Assembly (NCBI GenBank): GCA_035515055.1
Contig: DATJBV010000030.1
Location: forward strand, 1 to 64,000
DNA from: Pollutimonas sp035515055
GTDB taxonomy: Bacteria; Pseudomonadota; Gammaproteobacteria; Burkholderiales; Burkholderiaceae_B
Direction of reading: 5' to 3'
DNA length: 64,000 bases
Shown: positions 42,832 through 52,041 of the stretch, piece after piece
How the letters are laid out: every line of letters starts with the position of its first letter
Position numbering within the stretch: the stretch's first letter is position 1
Notes under the pieces: model-generated
Told to the model about the DNA's origin: nothing
Databases searched by the model: none
What the model saw: only the letters and a program-made list of their open reading frames with translations
Translations under genes and position numbers: made by a program

Positions 42832-45504
42832 ATGGCGCCTTATCAAATGACGACGACTTTCACGACTGTGTCGCTGGCGGATCTTGCCACGCTGGATGCC
42901 GGCCGGACCTTGGTGCTGACCGTCAATAATCGCCTGGCACGCCGCATCGTGGCGGAGATGTCGGCAAGCCTGGGATCCGGCCGCAAGGTAATGGCAGTCC
43001 CCGACATCTTGCCTTTGTCCGCTTGGCTGACGCGCGTGTCCGATCAACTCGCGTTCGTGCCGGAGGCGCGGCTTGCGGCGCACACGGTGGATTCCTTCGG
43101 ATCCCAGTTTCTGTGGCAGCGGGTAATCGCTCAAGCCGAGCCGGAGCACGCGCTTCTGGACATCACGCAGGCGGCGCGCCTGGCGGCCGAGGCCGATCGT
43201 ATTGTCGACGAGTGGCGCATTGCGGTGGCTCCCGAATTGGAAACCATGGACTATCAGCGCTTCATGGAGTGGCGTGATCGGTATCGGTCCTTATTGTCCG
43301 ATATGGACATGGACGACAGCAATATGGCGTACGAGACCATTTGCCGTTCTATCGAGCAGGGGCTGCTGGAACTGCCATTCCAGGAAATCGTACTTGCCGG
43401 ATTCAACGATATTTCGCCACGCTTTGCCAGCCTGATCGCCGCTATGCAAGGTCGTGGCTTCCGATTGCATGTCCTGGAATTGCCGGGTGGAACGGCGACG
43501 CAAGTCCAGCGCGTCGCGGCCCCCGATCCTGACAGCGAATGGCGTATGGCGGCGCAGTGGGCGGCCGAGTGCCTGCGGGCGCATCCCAATGGCCGATACG
43601 CCATTGTGGCAGCGCGGCTCGAGGCGGATGTGGCGCTGGCGCATCGCACACTGCGTGCGACGCTGGACAAAGATACCGCCGATCGGCAAGTGCCGTACAA
43701 CGTAGCCGTGGCGCGTCCGTTGTCCGAATGGCCGCTGGCGCGGGCTGCACTGGCTTGGCTCCGGGTCATCGCCCAGTTCGGCCGCGGCGGTCCATGCGCG
43801 CCCGCCGATTTGGGGCAGGCCTTGTTGGCTGGGGGATGCGCGGGCGGAGCCGACGAGGCGCCGGGGCGAGCCATCATCGACGCGCTCTGGCGCAAACGAG
43901 CGGTGGTCAAGGTGTCGGAGGCGGATTTTTCGCGATTACTCTTGCAGCACGCGCCGCAATTGGGCGCGGCCTGGACCGCCTGCGCTGAACGGCGGGCCGC
44001 GGAAACGGCCGCAGCCGATGCAGGCGCATGGTCCAAACGCTATCGCGCTTGGCTGGAGGCCCTGGGTTTTCCGGGCTCCGCCGTACTCGACAGTCATTCG
44101 TACCAGGTCATGGATGCCTTCGACGGGCTGTTGGACCGTTATGCCCGGCAGTCCGTCGCGGTAGGAAGGATAGCCCCGTCCGGCGCTGTCGCCTTGCTGC
44201 TGAAGATGGCGCGCGAGACGCCGTTCCAACCGCAGCGAGATCCCTCGGCGCGCCTGGATGTGCTGGGATTTCTTGAGTCGGAGGGAGGCCGTTGGGATGG
44301 GGTATGGGTGTTGGGCTTGACCGATGACGTCTTGCCCGCCGTTCCCCGGCCCAACCCGTTCATTCCCCTCGCCGCGCTACGCCAGGCGAACGCGCCGCGC
44401 GCAACACCGGATCGCGAGCTCCATTGGGCGCGCGCCATGTATGCCGCATTGCTGGAATGCGCGCCGCATGTATGGTTAAGTCATGCACAGATGCAGGGAG
44501 AAACCGAGTTGCGGCCCAGCCCTTGCATCGCCGACATTCCTTTGGCTGCTCCCGCCGCTACTCCCGGGCCAGCCACGCCCTGCGTGCTCGAGTATGTGCG
44601 CGACGACACCGGCCCGGCACTGCTGGCGGGCAAGACAACGGCCGGCGGTATCGGCGTGATCGATACCCAGGCGCGCAACCCATTGTGGGCTTTCGTGAAG
44701 TACCGGCTGGGCGCAAGCCAACTCGGCGACTATGCCGATATTTCCGATCAGAACGCGCGGGGTGTTTTTCTGCATCGCGCAATCGAGCTCGTCTGGCGGC
44801 TATTGCCCGACCAAGAGGCGCTGCGGGCGGCGTATGCGCAGGGCCGTGTGGCCGGCCTGCTCGAACAGGCGGTTGCGCAGGCAGCCGATGAGTGCTTGCA
44901 AGACTACGGGGCGGCCCTGCGTTCGCTCGAGACTAACCGTGCCCTGAAGGTGCTGGATGCCTGGTTGCAATCCGAACTTGCGCGGGCGCCATTCCGGGTT
45001 CAAGACGTGGAACAGGAATATCAGTGGACGCATGGTCCCCTTCAGTTGAGTCTGCGCCTGGATCGTATCGACGAGTTGCACGATGGCCGCCTGGCTGTCA
45101 TCGACTATAAATCCGGCGACGGCAATATTGATCCACGTCCGGACTGGATGCGGCCGCGTCCTGTGGGCCTGCAGCTGCCGTTCTACGCCGCCGTGTTGGC
45201 CAAGGAAAGCCATGCGGTCGCGGCTCTCGTGCTTGCCCGCCTGCATGCGCGCGACGTTCAGGTCAAAGGCTTGGTCGATGGCGACTACAGGTTCGAAGGC
45301 CTGGCCACGCTCGATGAGTGGCCGGCCTTCGCCGGCTATACCTGGGAGCGGCTGATGAACGAGTGGCGCGGCGCCATACAAGGTCTTGCCGAGGAATACG
45401 CATCGGGAGTCGCGTGCAATCGAAGCGCGCGGCCGGACGACATCAAGTATTGCGACGTATTGCCTTTCTTGCGTCTCACCGAGGAATACAAGCATGGTGA
45501 CTAA
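42832..45504 (+). CDS. AddB-like PD-(D/E)XK nuclease/inactivated-helicase subunit
   Basis: The 890-residue protein (from ATG 42832, with 42847 also possible) resembles the betaproteobacterial 'probable DNA repair protein' partner of AddA-like helicases. The N-terminus TLVLTVNNRLARRIVAEM is AddB-like without a usable Walker A lysine. VWVLGLTDDVLPAVPRPNPF lies near residue 500. The C-terminal domain has the nuclease block LSLRLDRIDELHDGRLAVID followed by YKSGD, giving the D...D-x-K pattern of PD-(D/E)XK enzymes, and a QLPFYAAVL motif. I do not see the four-cysteine iron-sulphur site of Bacillus AddB. Its stop overlaps the helicase gene by 11 bases. Function, by analogy: end processing for recombination. 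Confidence 0.78.
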   Translation: MAPYQMTTTFTTVSLADLATLDAGRTLVLTVNNRLARRIVAEMSASLGSGRKVMAVPDILPLSAWLTRVSDQLAFVPEARLAAHTVDSFGSQFLWQRVIAQAEPEHALLDITQAARLAAEADRIVDEWRIAVAPELETMDYQRFMEWRDRYRSLLSDMDMDDSNMAYETICRSIEQGLLELPFQEIVLAGFNDISPRFASLIAAMQGRGFRLHVLELPGGTATQVQRVAAPDPDSEWRMAAQWAAECLRAHPNGRYAIVAARLEADVALAHRTLRATLDKDTADRQVPYNVAVARPLSEWPLARAALAWLRVIAQFGRGGPCAPADLGQALLAGGCAGGADEAPGRAIIDALWRKRAVVKVSEADFSRLLLQHAPQLGAAWTACAERRAAETAAADAGAWSKRYRAWLEALGFPGSAVLDSHSYQVMDAFDGLLDRYARQSVAVGRIAPSGAVALLLKMARETPFQPQRDPSARLDVLGFLESEGGRWDGVWVLGLTDDVLPAVPRPNPFIPLAALRQANAPRATPDRELHWARAMYAALLECAPHVWLSHAQMQGETELRPSPCIADIPLAAPAATPGPATPCVLEYVRDDTGPALLAGKTTAGGIGVIDTQARNPLWAFVKYRLGASQLGDYADISDQNARGVFLHRAIELVWRLLPDQEALRAAYAQGRVAGLLEQAVAQAADECLQDYGAALRSLETNRALKVLDAWLQSELARAPFRVQDVEQEYQWTHGPLQLSLRLDRIDELHDGRLAVIDYKSGDGNIDPRPDWMRPRPVGLQLPFYAAVLAKESHAVAALVLARLHARDVQVKGLVDGDYRFEGLATLDEWPAFAGYTWERLMNEWRGAIQGLAEEYASGVACNRSARPDDIKYCDVLPFLRLTEEYKHGD

Positions 45505-48500
45505 ACAGCCCAGCGACGCAGCGGTGCGCGCACTTGCGATCGATCCCGCCCAGTCTTTTCTTATTCAGGCGCCAGCGGGTTCGGGCAAGACCGAACTCCT
45601 GACCGATCGTATCCTGGCTCTGCTTGCCACTGTCAGCCGGCCAGAGGAAATCGTGGCGATCACGTTCACACGCAAGGCGGCCGCGGAAATGCATACGCGC
45701 GTCTTGGCGAAACTGCGGGCGGGCCTGGGGCCGTGTCCGCCCGAGGAGTACAAGCGCCGCAGTTGGGAACTGGCGTGCAAGGCCATGGAACGCGACGCTG
45801 AACTGGGCTGGAATCTTTTGCAATACCCCGCACGCCTGAGCATACGGACCATCGATTCCTTTTGCACGTATCTGGTCCGGTCGATGCCGTGGCTCAGTTC
45901 GTTGGGCGGCCTGCCGGCAATTGCCGAAAATGCGGGCGAACATTATCTGGCGGCGGCCAAGGCCACGCTGGCCATGGCCGACGAGAACGAATCTGTTGCG
46001 AATCTGATTGCGCACCTGGATGTCAATATACCGGCCGCCCAGGATTTATTGGCTGGCATGCTGGCCGGGCGCGATCACTGGCTGCCGTTGTTGTCGGGCG
46101 GCGCAGACATCGACCGCTTGCTTGGGAATTTGGACAGCGCCATTGAAGCCGATTTGCGGCAGTTGGCGGCCGCCATGCCCCCGGGGTGGGCGAGCTCGCT
46201 GGCGCCGCCGCTTGCCCGGGCCGCGACCGTGTTGGCCGATGGCGGCGCGGATCCCGATCTTTGTGTCTTGCACGACTGGACGGGCGAGCCGTTGGGGACG
46301 GACGTTTATTGTCTTGCGCAATGGCAGGCATTGGCCGGCGCCTTATTGACAGGGACGAACACACTTAGGCGTACCGTCACGATACGCCAGGGATTCGAAC
46401 CCAAATCCGCCTATAAAGACGAGTTCCTGGGTTGGCTGAAGTCGGTTCCGGATACGGAGCCGTGGATAACCGGGCTGGCCGATATCAAAACGGCGCCGCG
46501 CGAGGGCTATACCGGCGAGCAGCACGAAATCCTGCGCGTGCTGATTGAGGTCCTGTGGCTGGCTGCCGCGCAACTCCACCTGCGGTTCACGGAAACCGCC
46601 GAGGTCGACTTCACCGAGATATCGCGACGCGCCTTGCAGGCGCTGGGTCCGGCCGACGAGCCCAGCGACTTGTTGCTGGCGCTGGACACGGTCTTCAGGC
46701 ACATTCTCGTCGACGAATTCCAGGATACCAGCCAGTCGCAAATTGAACTTTTGGAGCGGCTTACGTCGGGGTGGATGCGCGGCGATGGCCGCACCCTGTT
46801 CCTGGTCGGCGATCCCATGCAGTCCATCTACCGTTTTCGCAAGGCCGAGGTCGGCTTGTTTCTACGGGTAAAGGAACATGGCTTGGGCGACGTAAGCCTG
46901 ACGCCGCTGGAGTTGACAGACAATTTCCGCTCGCAGGCGGGGCTGGTCGACTGGGTAAATACAACCTGCCTGCCCATCTTCCCCAAAGAAGACGATCCGG
47001 GCCTGGGCGCAATAAAGTACACGCGCTCGGCCGCCTTCAAGCCCGGCGTGGAAGGCTTGGCTGTCGAGCTCCATCCCGTGTGGACATGCAAGGCGAATCA
47101 GGACGACGATGCGGACGCGCACGCGGCCACTGCCGAATCAATCGCCATACAGCTCGCCAAAGAGGCCTTGTCGCGTCATCCCGACAGCGAGCATCCGGTG
47201 GCAATACTGGTGCGTGCCCGAACGCACCTGGACAGTATCGTGCATCGCCTCGCGCAAGAGAATATTCCATGCCGGGCCGTGGAACTCGTCTCGCTGAGAT
47301 CGCGCCAGGTGGTCGTGGATTTGGCCCAGCTGGCCCGCGCGTTGTCTCACCCGGCGGATCGGCTGGCGTGGCTTTCCGTCCTGCGCTCGCCGCTTTGCGG
47401 CCTGAGCCTTGATAGCCTGCACGCCTTGTGCGGCGCCGACTTGCACTCGACCATCCCCGCGCTGCTGGCTCGCTGGGTAGGGCGGCATACCGCTGCCGAT
47501 AGTGATTCCAGCGCCGAAGCCAGGCGCTTGCTTCATGCCGGCAGCGTCCTGCTCGACAACGGCAATGCCTCTGGCGCTGTCCCATTCGCCGCATGGCTGG
47601 CCGACTGCTGGGAGCGCCTGGGCGGGGCAGCCGTCTACAGCAGCGCGAGCGATGTGGCCGATGCGGAACAGCTCTTGCGCCTTATCGAAAGCATGGCGCC
47701 TTATGGAAACCTGGATCCTGTCGAGCTGGACGAGCGCCTGGAGAAGCTCTATGCCGCCCCGAGCGGCAGCGGCCCGGCCGTCGAGGTCATGACCATACAC
47801 AAGTCGAAGGGAATGGAGTTCGACACGGTCATCCTGGCCGGATTGCACCGCCGCCCCAAGGGCGATACCGCGCCACTGATGCGCTTCGAGTATAGCGGCG
47901 GCGAACTGCTATTGGGCCCGATCAAACATAAGGTATCCGAGGATCATGATCCCGTCTCCGTCTACCTGGCCAACCGCGACAGGAAGCGGGCGGCGTACGA
48001 AGCGGACCGCCTTCTGTATGTGGCCCTTACGCGTGCACGGGAACAGCTGCATCTTATCGGCCTCGTCGAGCTCGATGAGGGCGGGACCGCCAAGAAACCC
48101 GCGTCGGCGTCCTTGCTGGGAAGGCTGTGGGAACACATGCCCATCCCGCAGCCTCCCGGGTTGGAGGAAATCGGTGCGGCCAGTATAGGCGCGCCTGGCG
48201 CCACAACGCTGCCGGACGCGCCCGGGCGGCTGCTGGTTCGCCAGCCAGCGTCAGCGCTGCCGGACGTGAAGGCGGTGCGTGCGCCGCATGGCGGGGCCAG
48301 CCCCTGGCACTGGCGTTCGGACGTCGTGCCGGAGGCTGTCATAGGCACGGTTGCCCATGCCTGGCTGGAACGCATAGGAACGGAGGGCGTCGATAGCTGG
48401 CCGACGGCGCGGGTGGACGAGTGCCTGCCTGTTTTCCGCCGCCAGCTCAGCCGCGCCGGGCTGGCCGATACAGAGGTCGATGCGGCGGCGCAGGTATTGC

Positions 48501-48829
48501 GCGAGACTCTCGTCGCCACGCTGGATAGTCCCAAGGGAAAGTGGCTGTTGTGGGCGGCGCGGGCCCATCGTGAGTGGGCATTGCTCGACATCAGCGGACG
48601 GGTGTCCGTGATCGACTTGGCGATCTCGCAAGAGCAGGACTGGCTGGTGGTGGATTACAAGACCGGCGTACCTCGCGCCGACGAACCGGTCGACGTATTC
48701 GCCGGGCGTATGCGCGAGCGGTATCGCGAACAAATCGAACGTTATTGCGGGCATGTCAGCGCGCTGGACGGACGCCCGGCGCGCGGCGCCCTATACTTCC
48801 CGCGAGCCGATGTCTGGGTCGAGTATTAA
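45494..48829 (+). CDS. AddA-like UvrD-family helicase-nuclease
   Basis: The 1111-residue protein, from ATG 45494, has all superfamily-1 helicase motifs: Walker A QAPAGSGKTELLTDRIL, ITFTRKAAAEMHTR, ILVDEFQDTSQSQI, LVGDPMQSIYRFRKAEV and late EVMTIHKSKGMEFDTVILAG and LYVALTRAR. The C-terminal ~150 residues carry a second PD-(D/E)XK nuclease (SVIDLAISQEQDWLVVDYKT). The pair is a RecBCD/AddAB functional analogue: a helicase with one nuclease plus a second nuclease subunit. It could begin repair of double-strand breaks or degrade foreign linear DNA. No recB, recC or recD genes are in the window. Confidence 0.88.
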   Translation: MVTKQPSDAAVRALAIDPAQSFLIQAPAGSGKTELLTDRILALLATVSRPEEIVAITFTRKAAAEMHTRVLAKLRAGLGPCPPEEYKRRSWELACKAMERDAELGWNLLQYPARLSIRTIDSFCTYLVRSMPWLSSLGGLPAIAENAGEHYLAAAKATLAMADENESVANLIAHLDVNIPAAQDLLAGMLAGRDHWLPLLSGGADIDRLLGNLDSAIEADLRQLAAAMPPGWASSLAPPLARAATVLADGGADPDLCVLHDWTGEPLGTDVYCLAQWQALAGALLTGTNTLRRTVTIRQGFEPKSAYKDEFLGWLKSVPDTEPWITGLADIKTAPREGYTGEQHEILRVLIEVLWLAAAQLHLRFTETAEVDFTEISRRALQALGPADEPSDLLLALDTVFRHILVDEFQDTSQSQIELLERLTSGWMRGDGRTLFLVGDPMQSIYRFRKAEVGLFLRVKEHGLGDVSLTPLELTDNFRSQAGLVDWVNTTCLPIFPKEDDPGLGAIKYTRSAAFKPGVEGLAVELHPVWTCKANQDDDADAHAATAESIAIQLAKEALSRHPDSEHPVAILVRARTHLDSIVHRLAQENIPCRAVELVSLRSRQVVVDLAQLARALSHPADRLAWLSVLRSPLCGLSLDSLHALCGADLHSTIPALLARWVGRHTAADSDSSAEARRLLHAGSVLLDNGNASGAVPFAAWLADCWERLGGAAVYSSASDVADAEQLLRLIESMAPYGNLDPVELDERLEKLYAAPSGSGPAVEVMTIHKSKGMEFDTVILAGLHRRPKGDTAPLMRFEYSGGELLLGPIKHKVSEDHDPVSVYLANRDRKRAAYEADRLLYVALTRAREQLHLIGLVELDEGGTAKKPASASLLGRLWEHMPIPQPPGLEEIGAASIGAPGATTLPDAPGRLLVRQPASALPDVKAVRAPHGGASPWHWRSDVVPEAVIGTVAHAWLERIGTEGVDSWPTARVDECLPVFRRQLSRAGLADTEVDAAAQVLRETLVATLDSPKGKWLLWAARAHREWALLDISGRVSVIDLAISQEQDWLVVDYKTGVPRADEPVDVFAGRMRERYREQIERYCGHVSALDGRPARGALYFPRADVWVEY

Positions 48830-48867
48830 GCGGGCAGGCCACGCCGGCCAAAGCGCCGCGCGACGGC

Positions 48868-48897
48868 GTGACGCTACTTGCCAACTCCTGTTAAACT
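48868..48897 (+). promoter_or_regulatory. Promoter candidate for the 4.5S RNA
   Basis: GTGACG (48868-48873) and TAAACT (48892-48897), 18 bases apart, each match four of six sigma-70 consensus bases and would start transcription about seven bases later, at the 5' end of the RNA. Confidence 0.45.
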
Positions 48898-48903
48898 GCT
48901 TGC

Positions 48904-49000
48904 TGGCGGGCCCCTTCGCATGGTTCGGCGGTGAATCTGGTCAGGTCGGGAACGAAGCAGCCACAGTCGCTCAGAATCAGTGCCGAAGTCAGGCTCGCCT
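48904..49000 (+). ncRNA. ffs: Signal recognition particle 4.5S RNA
   Basis: The domain IV core GGTCAGGTCGGGAACGAAGC followed by AGCC is clear at about 48939-48963. The outer ends pair: GGCGGGCC (48905-48912) with GGCTCGCC (48992-48999), one G-U pair included. The length, about 97 bases, fits the short bacterial SRP RNA, which binds Ffh and guides membrane-protein ribosomes. The GGAA tetraloop is closed by G-C here instead of C-G in E. coli. Position just before dnaX is a common bacterial arrangement. Exact ends are estimated from the helix. Confidence 0.9.
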
Positions 49001-49066
49001 CTTCAATCGCCGAATCCGGTACACTTTTTGTTTATCGTTTGAGAGCTTCCGGCTTACATTCCCTGA

Positions 49067-50992
49067 ATGACTTATTTGGTACTGGCGCGCAAATGGCGGC
49101 CGCGTTCGTTCGACACACTCATCGGCCAAGAGCACGTGGTCCGAGCGCTGACGCACGCCTTGTCCACCCAGCGCCTGCACCATGCCTGGCTATTCACCGG
49201 CACGCGGGGCGTCGGCAAGACCACTCTGTCGCGCATACTGGCCAAGTCCCTTAATTGTGAAACCGGCATTACAGCCGCGCCTTGCGGCGTATGCCGCGCC
49301 TGCACCGAGATCGATACCGGCCGTTTCGTCGATTATGTCGAACTCGATGCCGCGTCGAATCGGGGCGTGGACGAAATGACGCAGTTGCTGGAACAGGCGG
49401 TATATGCCCCCGGCAGCGGCCGTTTCAAGGTCTACATGATCGACGAAGTCCACATGTTGACCGGGCATGCGTTCAACGCCATGCTCAAGACGCTCGAAGA
49501 ACCGCCGCCCCACGTCAAGTTCATCCTGGCAACGACCGATCCGCAGAAGATACCGGTTACGGTGCTGTCCCGCTGCCTGCAGTTCAACCTGAAACAAATG
49601 ACGTCCGAGTCCATCGTCACGCATTTGCAGGATGTGCTGGGGCAGGAACAAATTTCCTATGAAACGCCGGCCTTGCGCCTGCTGGCGCAGGCCGCCGCCG
49701 GCTCCATGCGCGATGCGCTCTCGCTTACCGACCAGGCTATCGCCTATAGCGCCGACAACCTCACGGCCGACGCTATTCAAGGCATGCTGGGCACGGTCGA
49801 TCAGCGTCACTTGCTCACGCTCGTGCAGGCCCTGGCGGCCGGCGATGCGGCGGCGGTTCTGCGGGTGGCCGACGAACTGGCGGCAAGGGGGTTATCGTTT
49901 TCCGGTGCGCTGGCCGACCTGGCCATTTTGCTTTCGCGCATTGCCATCCAGCAGCGCGTGCCGGGCGCCATTCCGTCCGACGATCCGGCCGCTGCCGACA
50001 TCGTCGGCCTGGCGGCTATTCTTCATCCCGACCAGACACAACTGTTTTATTCGGTGGCCGTTCACAGTCGGCAGGAACTGTCGCTGGCGCCCGACGAGTA
50101 TGCGGGATTCGTCATGGCGTGCCTGCGCATGCTGGCCCTCTTGCCTGAAGGCACCGGCGCGCCCGTTACGCCGCCGCCCAAGCCGTCCGAACCGCCGCCA
50201 TTCATCGACAAGACGCCGCAGCCGGTCGCGGCGGCGCCCGCACCGCCGGCGGCCGCTGCTCCGGTTGCTGTGTCGCCGTCTCCAACGCCCGCGCTCGATG
50301 ACGGTCCGCCATCACATCACGACGACATCCCTGCGTGGGAAGACTCGCCCCCGCCGCCAGCGGCGACTTCCGCCGATTTTTCGCCCGGGGACGCGGGAGA
50401 AGCCCAGGCCCACGCATTCCATGAACACGATGTCCATGATGTCCAGGACATCGCGCACACCCAGCGCTTCCAGGATCCGGGGTTCGAGCCCGCCGAGGCA
50501 GACGATTCCGGTTTCGAGACCCTGGGCCTGCCCGACGAAACCGTCACGCCGGTCTTTGTTGCGGAGCGAAAAAAAATCGGCGCTCCCCGCTTGCGCACCA
50601 TGAGTCCGCAGGCCTGGCCGGCCTTGGCGGCAACGCTGCCGGTCACTGGGCTGGCCGCGGAATTGGCGCGGCAAAGCGAATGGGTAAGCGTGCAGGGCGA
50701 TTCCGTCACGCTGCGCGTGGCGGTGCGCACCTTGGCCGAAAGTCCGGGGAAGGCCCGCCTGTGCACGGTGCTGTCGGAACATTTTGGCGCGGTCGTGCAG
50801 TTGAATGTCGAATATGGCGCAACGGGCGACGACACGGCCCACGCGGTCGCCCAGGCGCAAAAAGTCGTGCTCCAGGAACAGGCGGAGCAGGCCGTCGCCG
50901 CCGATCCTTTTGTGCGAACGCTTATCGACGAATTCGGCGCCCAAGTCGTGGCTGGTTCCATACAGGCCGTGCCCCAGGATCGCGCCGCGTAG
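49067..50992 (+). CDS. dnaX: DnaX, DNA polymerase III gamma/tau subunit
   Basis: Clamp-loader ATPase; the full tau form also binds polymerase and helicase. The 641-residue protein has Walker A GTRGVGKTTLSRILAKSLNC, a zinc module CETGITAAPCGVCRAC, Walker B VYMIDEVHML and the SRC motif VLSRCLQF. Domain III ends near residue 370; a Pro/Ala-rich linker follows to about 500; the C-terminal tau domain V (APRLRTMSPQAWPALAATLP onwards) completes it. At the linker/domain V border there is a run of eight A (50569-50576). Loss of one A in the mRNA gives a 511-residue product ending SALPACAP, close to gamma. The next genes are ybaB and recR. Confidence 0.97.
   Translation: MTYLVLARKWRPRSFDTLIGQEHVVRALTHALSTQRLHHAWLFTGTRGVGKTTLSRILAKSLNCETGITAAPCGVCRACTEIDTGRFVDYVELDAASNRGVDEMTQLLEQAVYAPGSGRFKVYMIDEVHMLTGHAFNAMLKTLEEPPPHVKFILATTDPQKIPVTVLSRCLQFNLKQMTSESIVTHLQDVLGQEQISYETPALRLLAQAAAGSMRDALSLTDQAIAYSADNLTADAIQGMLGTVDQRHLLTLVQALAAGDAAAVLRVADELAARGLSFSGALADLAILLSRIAIQQRVPGAIPSDDPAAADIVGLAAILHPDQTQLFYSVAVHSRQELSLAPDEYAGFVMACLRMLALLPEGTGAPVTPPPKPSEPPPFIDKTPQPVAAAPAPPAAAAPVAVSPSPTPALDDGPPSHHDDIPAWEDSPPPPAATSADFSPGDAGEAQAHAFHEHDVHDVQDIAHTQRFQDPGFEPAEADDSGFETLGLPDETVTPVFVAERKKIGAPRLRTMSPQAWPALAATLPVTGLAAELARQSEWVSVQGDSVTLRVAVRTLAESPGKARLCTVLSEHFGAVVQLNVEYGATGDDTAHAVAQAQKVVLQEQAEQAVAADPFVRTLIDEFGAQVVAGSIQAVPQDRAA
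50569..50576 (+). promoter_or_regulatory. A8 slippage run in dnaX (possible gamma-form site)
   Basis: Eight A residues span the codons for Arg501-Lys502-Lys503. Deleting one A (or adding two) leads to TGA at 50601-50603 and a 511-residue form lacking the polymerase-binding tau domain. A -1 shift, as in E. coli, would instead stay open past the gene end, so transcriptional slippage of the Thermus type is the better model. Confidence 0.45.
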
Positions 50993-51028
50993 CGTCCTTC
51001 AATTACTTCCATTTTCAGGGAAAACATC

Positions 51029-51355
51029 ATGATGAAAGGCCAGATTGCAGGTTTGATGCGCCAGGCGCAACAAATGCAGGAAAACATGAAAAAAGCGCAG
51101 GATGCGCTGGCGGACATACTTGTCGACGGCGCCTCCGGCGGTGGCCTGGTCAAGGTCACCATGACGTGCCGCCACGACGTCAAGCGTGTCGCCATCGACC
51201 CCAGCCTTCTGGCGGACGACAAAGACATGCTTGAAGACCTCGTGGCTGCCGCGTTCAACGACGCGCTGCGCAAGGCCGAAGCGACATCGCAGGAAAAAAT
51301 GTCCGCCGTAACTGCCGGTATGCCGATGCCTCCAGGAATGAAGCTGCCCTTCTAA
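51029..51355 (+). CDS. YbaB/EbfC nucleoid-associated protein
   Basis: Small dimeric DNA-binding protein, 108 residues, MMKGQIAGLMRQAQQMQENM at the start, with the Gln/Met-rich helix typical of the family, GLVKVTMTCRHDVKRVAIDP and a Pro/Met tail (GMPMPPGMKLPF). It lies 36 bases after dnaX and its TAA shares one base with the ATG of recR, the conserved dnaX-ybaB-recR order. Proposed roles in other bacteria are nucleoid binding and a link to RecR function. Confidence 0.95.
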   Translation: MMKGQIAGLMRQAQQMQENMKKAQDALADILVDGASGGGLVKVTMTCRHDVKRVAIDPSLLADDKDMLEDLVAAAFNDALRKAEATSQEKMSAVTAGMPMPPGMKLPF

Positions 51356-51963
51356 TGGATGCGCCACTGCCCGAGCCTGAACCGCTCAAGACGCTGATCG
51401 ACGCCTTGCGCCGCCTGCCGGGCGTGGGCGTGCGTTCGGCCCGGCGCATGGCTTACCATTTGCTGCAACACGATGTGAGCGGTGCCGAGCAACTCAGCCG
51501 CGCGTTGGCCAGTGCCGTCAAGGACTTGCGCCAGTGTTCGCGGTGCAACGGCTATACCGAAGACGAGATCTGTGCGACGTGCGCCAACCCCAAGCGCGAT
51601 CCATCGCTGCTCTGCGTGGTGGAAAGCCCGGCCGACCAGAACACGATCGAGTCCAGCCACGGCTACCGCGGTCTGTACTATGTGCTTATGGGACGCCTCG
51701 CCCCGCTCGAGGGCATAGGCCCCGACGAATTGCATTTCGGCCGCCTGCTCGACCGGGTCGACGACGGTCAAGTCAAAGAAGTCATTCTTGCCACGAACTT
51801 TACGGCCGAGGGCGAAACGACCGCGCACTATTTGTCGGAGCTTCTGGGCGCGCGTGGCCTGTCGGTAACCCGGCTTGCCCGCGGCGTACCGGCGGGCAGC
51901 GAGCTGGAATATGTCGATTCGGGCACCATTGCCTGGGCTCTTATGGAGCGGCGCAGCGCCTGA
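51355..51963 (+). CDS. recR: RecR, recombination mediator
   Basis: Works with RecF and RecO to load RecA at gaps. The 202-residue protein begins with helix-hairpin-helix residues LIDALRRLPGVGVRSARRMA, a zinc finger CSRCNGYTEDEICATC, and a Toprim domain with VVESPADQNTIE and the GRLLDRVDDGQVKEVILATN block. The C-terminal LARGVPAGSELEYVDSGTIA is typical. It is coupled to ybaB by a one-base overlap. Confidence 0.97.
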   Translation: MDAPLPEPEPLKTLIDALRRLPGVGVRSARRMAYHLLQHDVSGAEQLSRALASAVKDLRQCSRCNGYTEDEICATCANPKRDPSLLCVVESPADQNTIESSHGYRGLYYVLMGRLAPLEGIGPDELHFGRLLDRVDDGQVKEVILATNFTAEGETTAHYLSELLGARGLSVTRLARGVPAGSELEYVDSGTIAWALMERRSA

Positions 51964-52041
51964 GACGGTGCAAGCCCCTATAAGCGTCAAGCATATTGTC
52001 GGGTAATATGGGAAAAAACCATACAACCCAGGAGACTGAAT

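Noticed and set aside
50569..51234. E. coli-style -1 ribosomal frameshift in dnaX
   Set aside because: The -1 frame remains open for about 220 codons past the A-run, so it would not produce a shortened gamma subunit.
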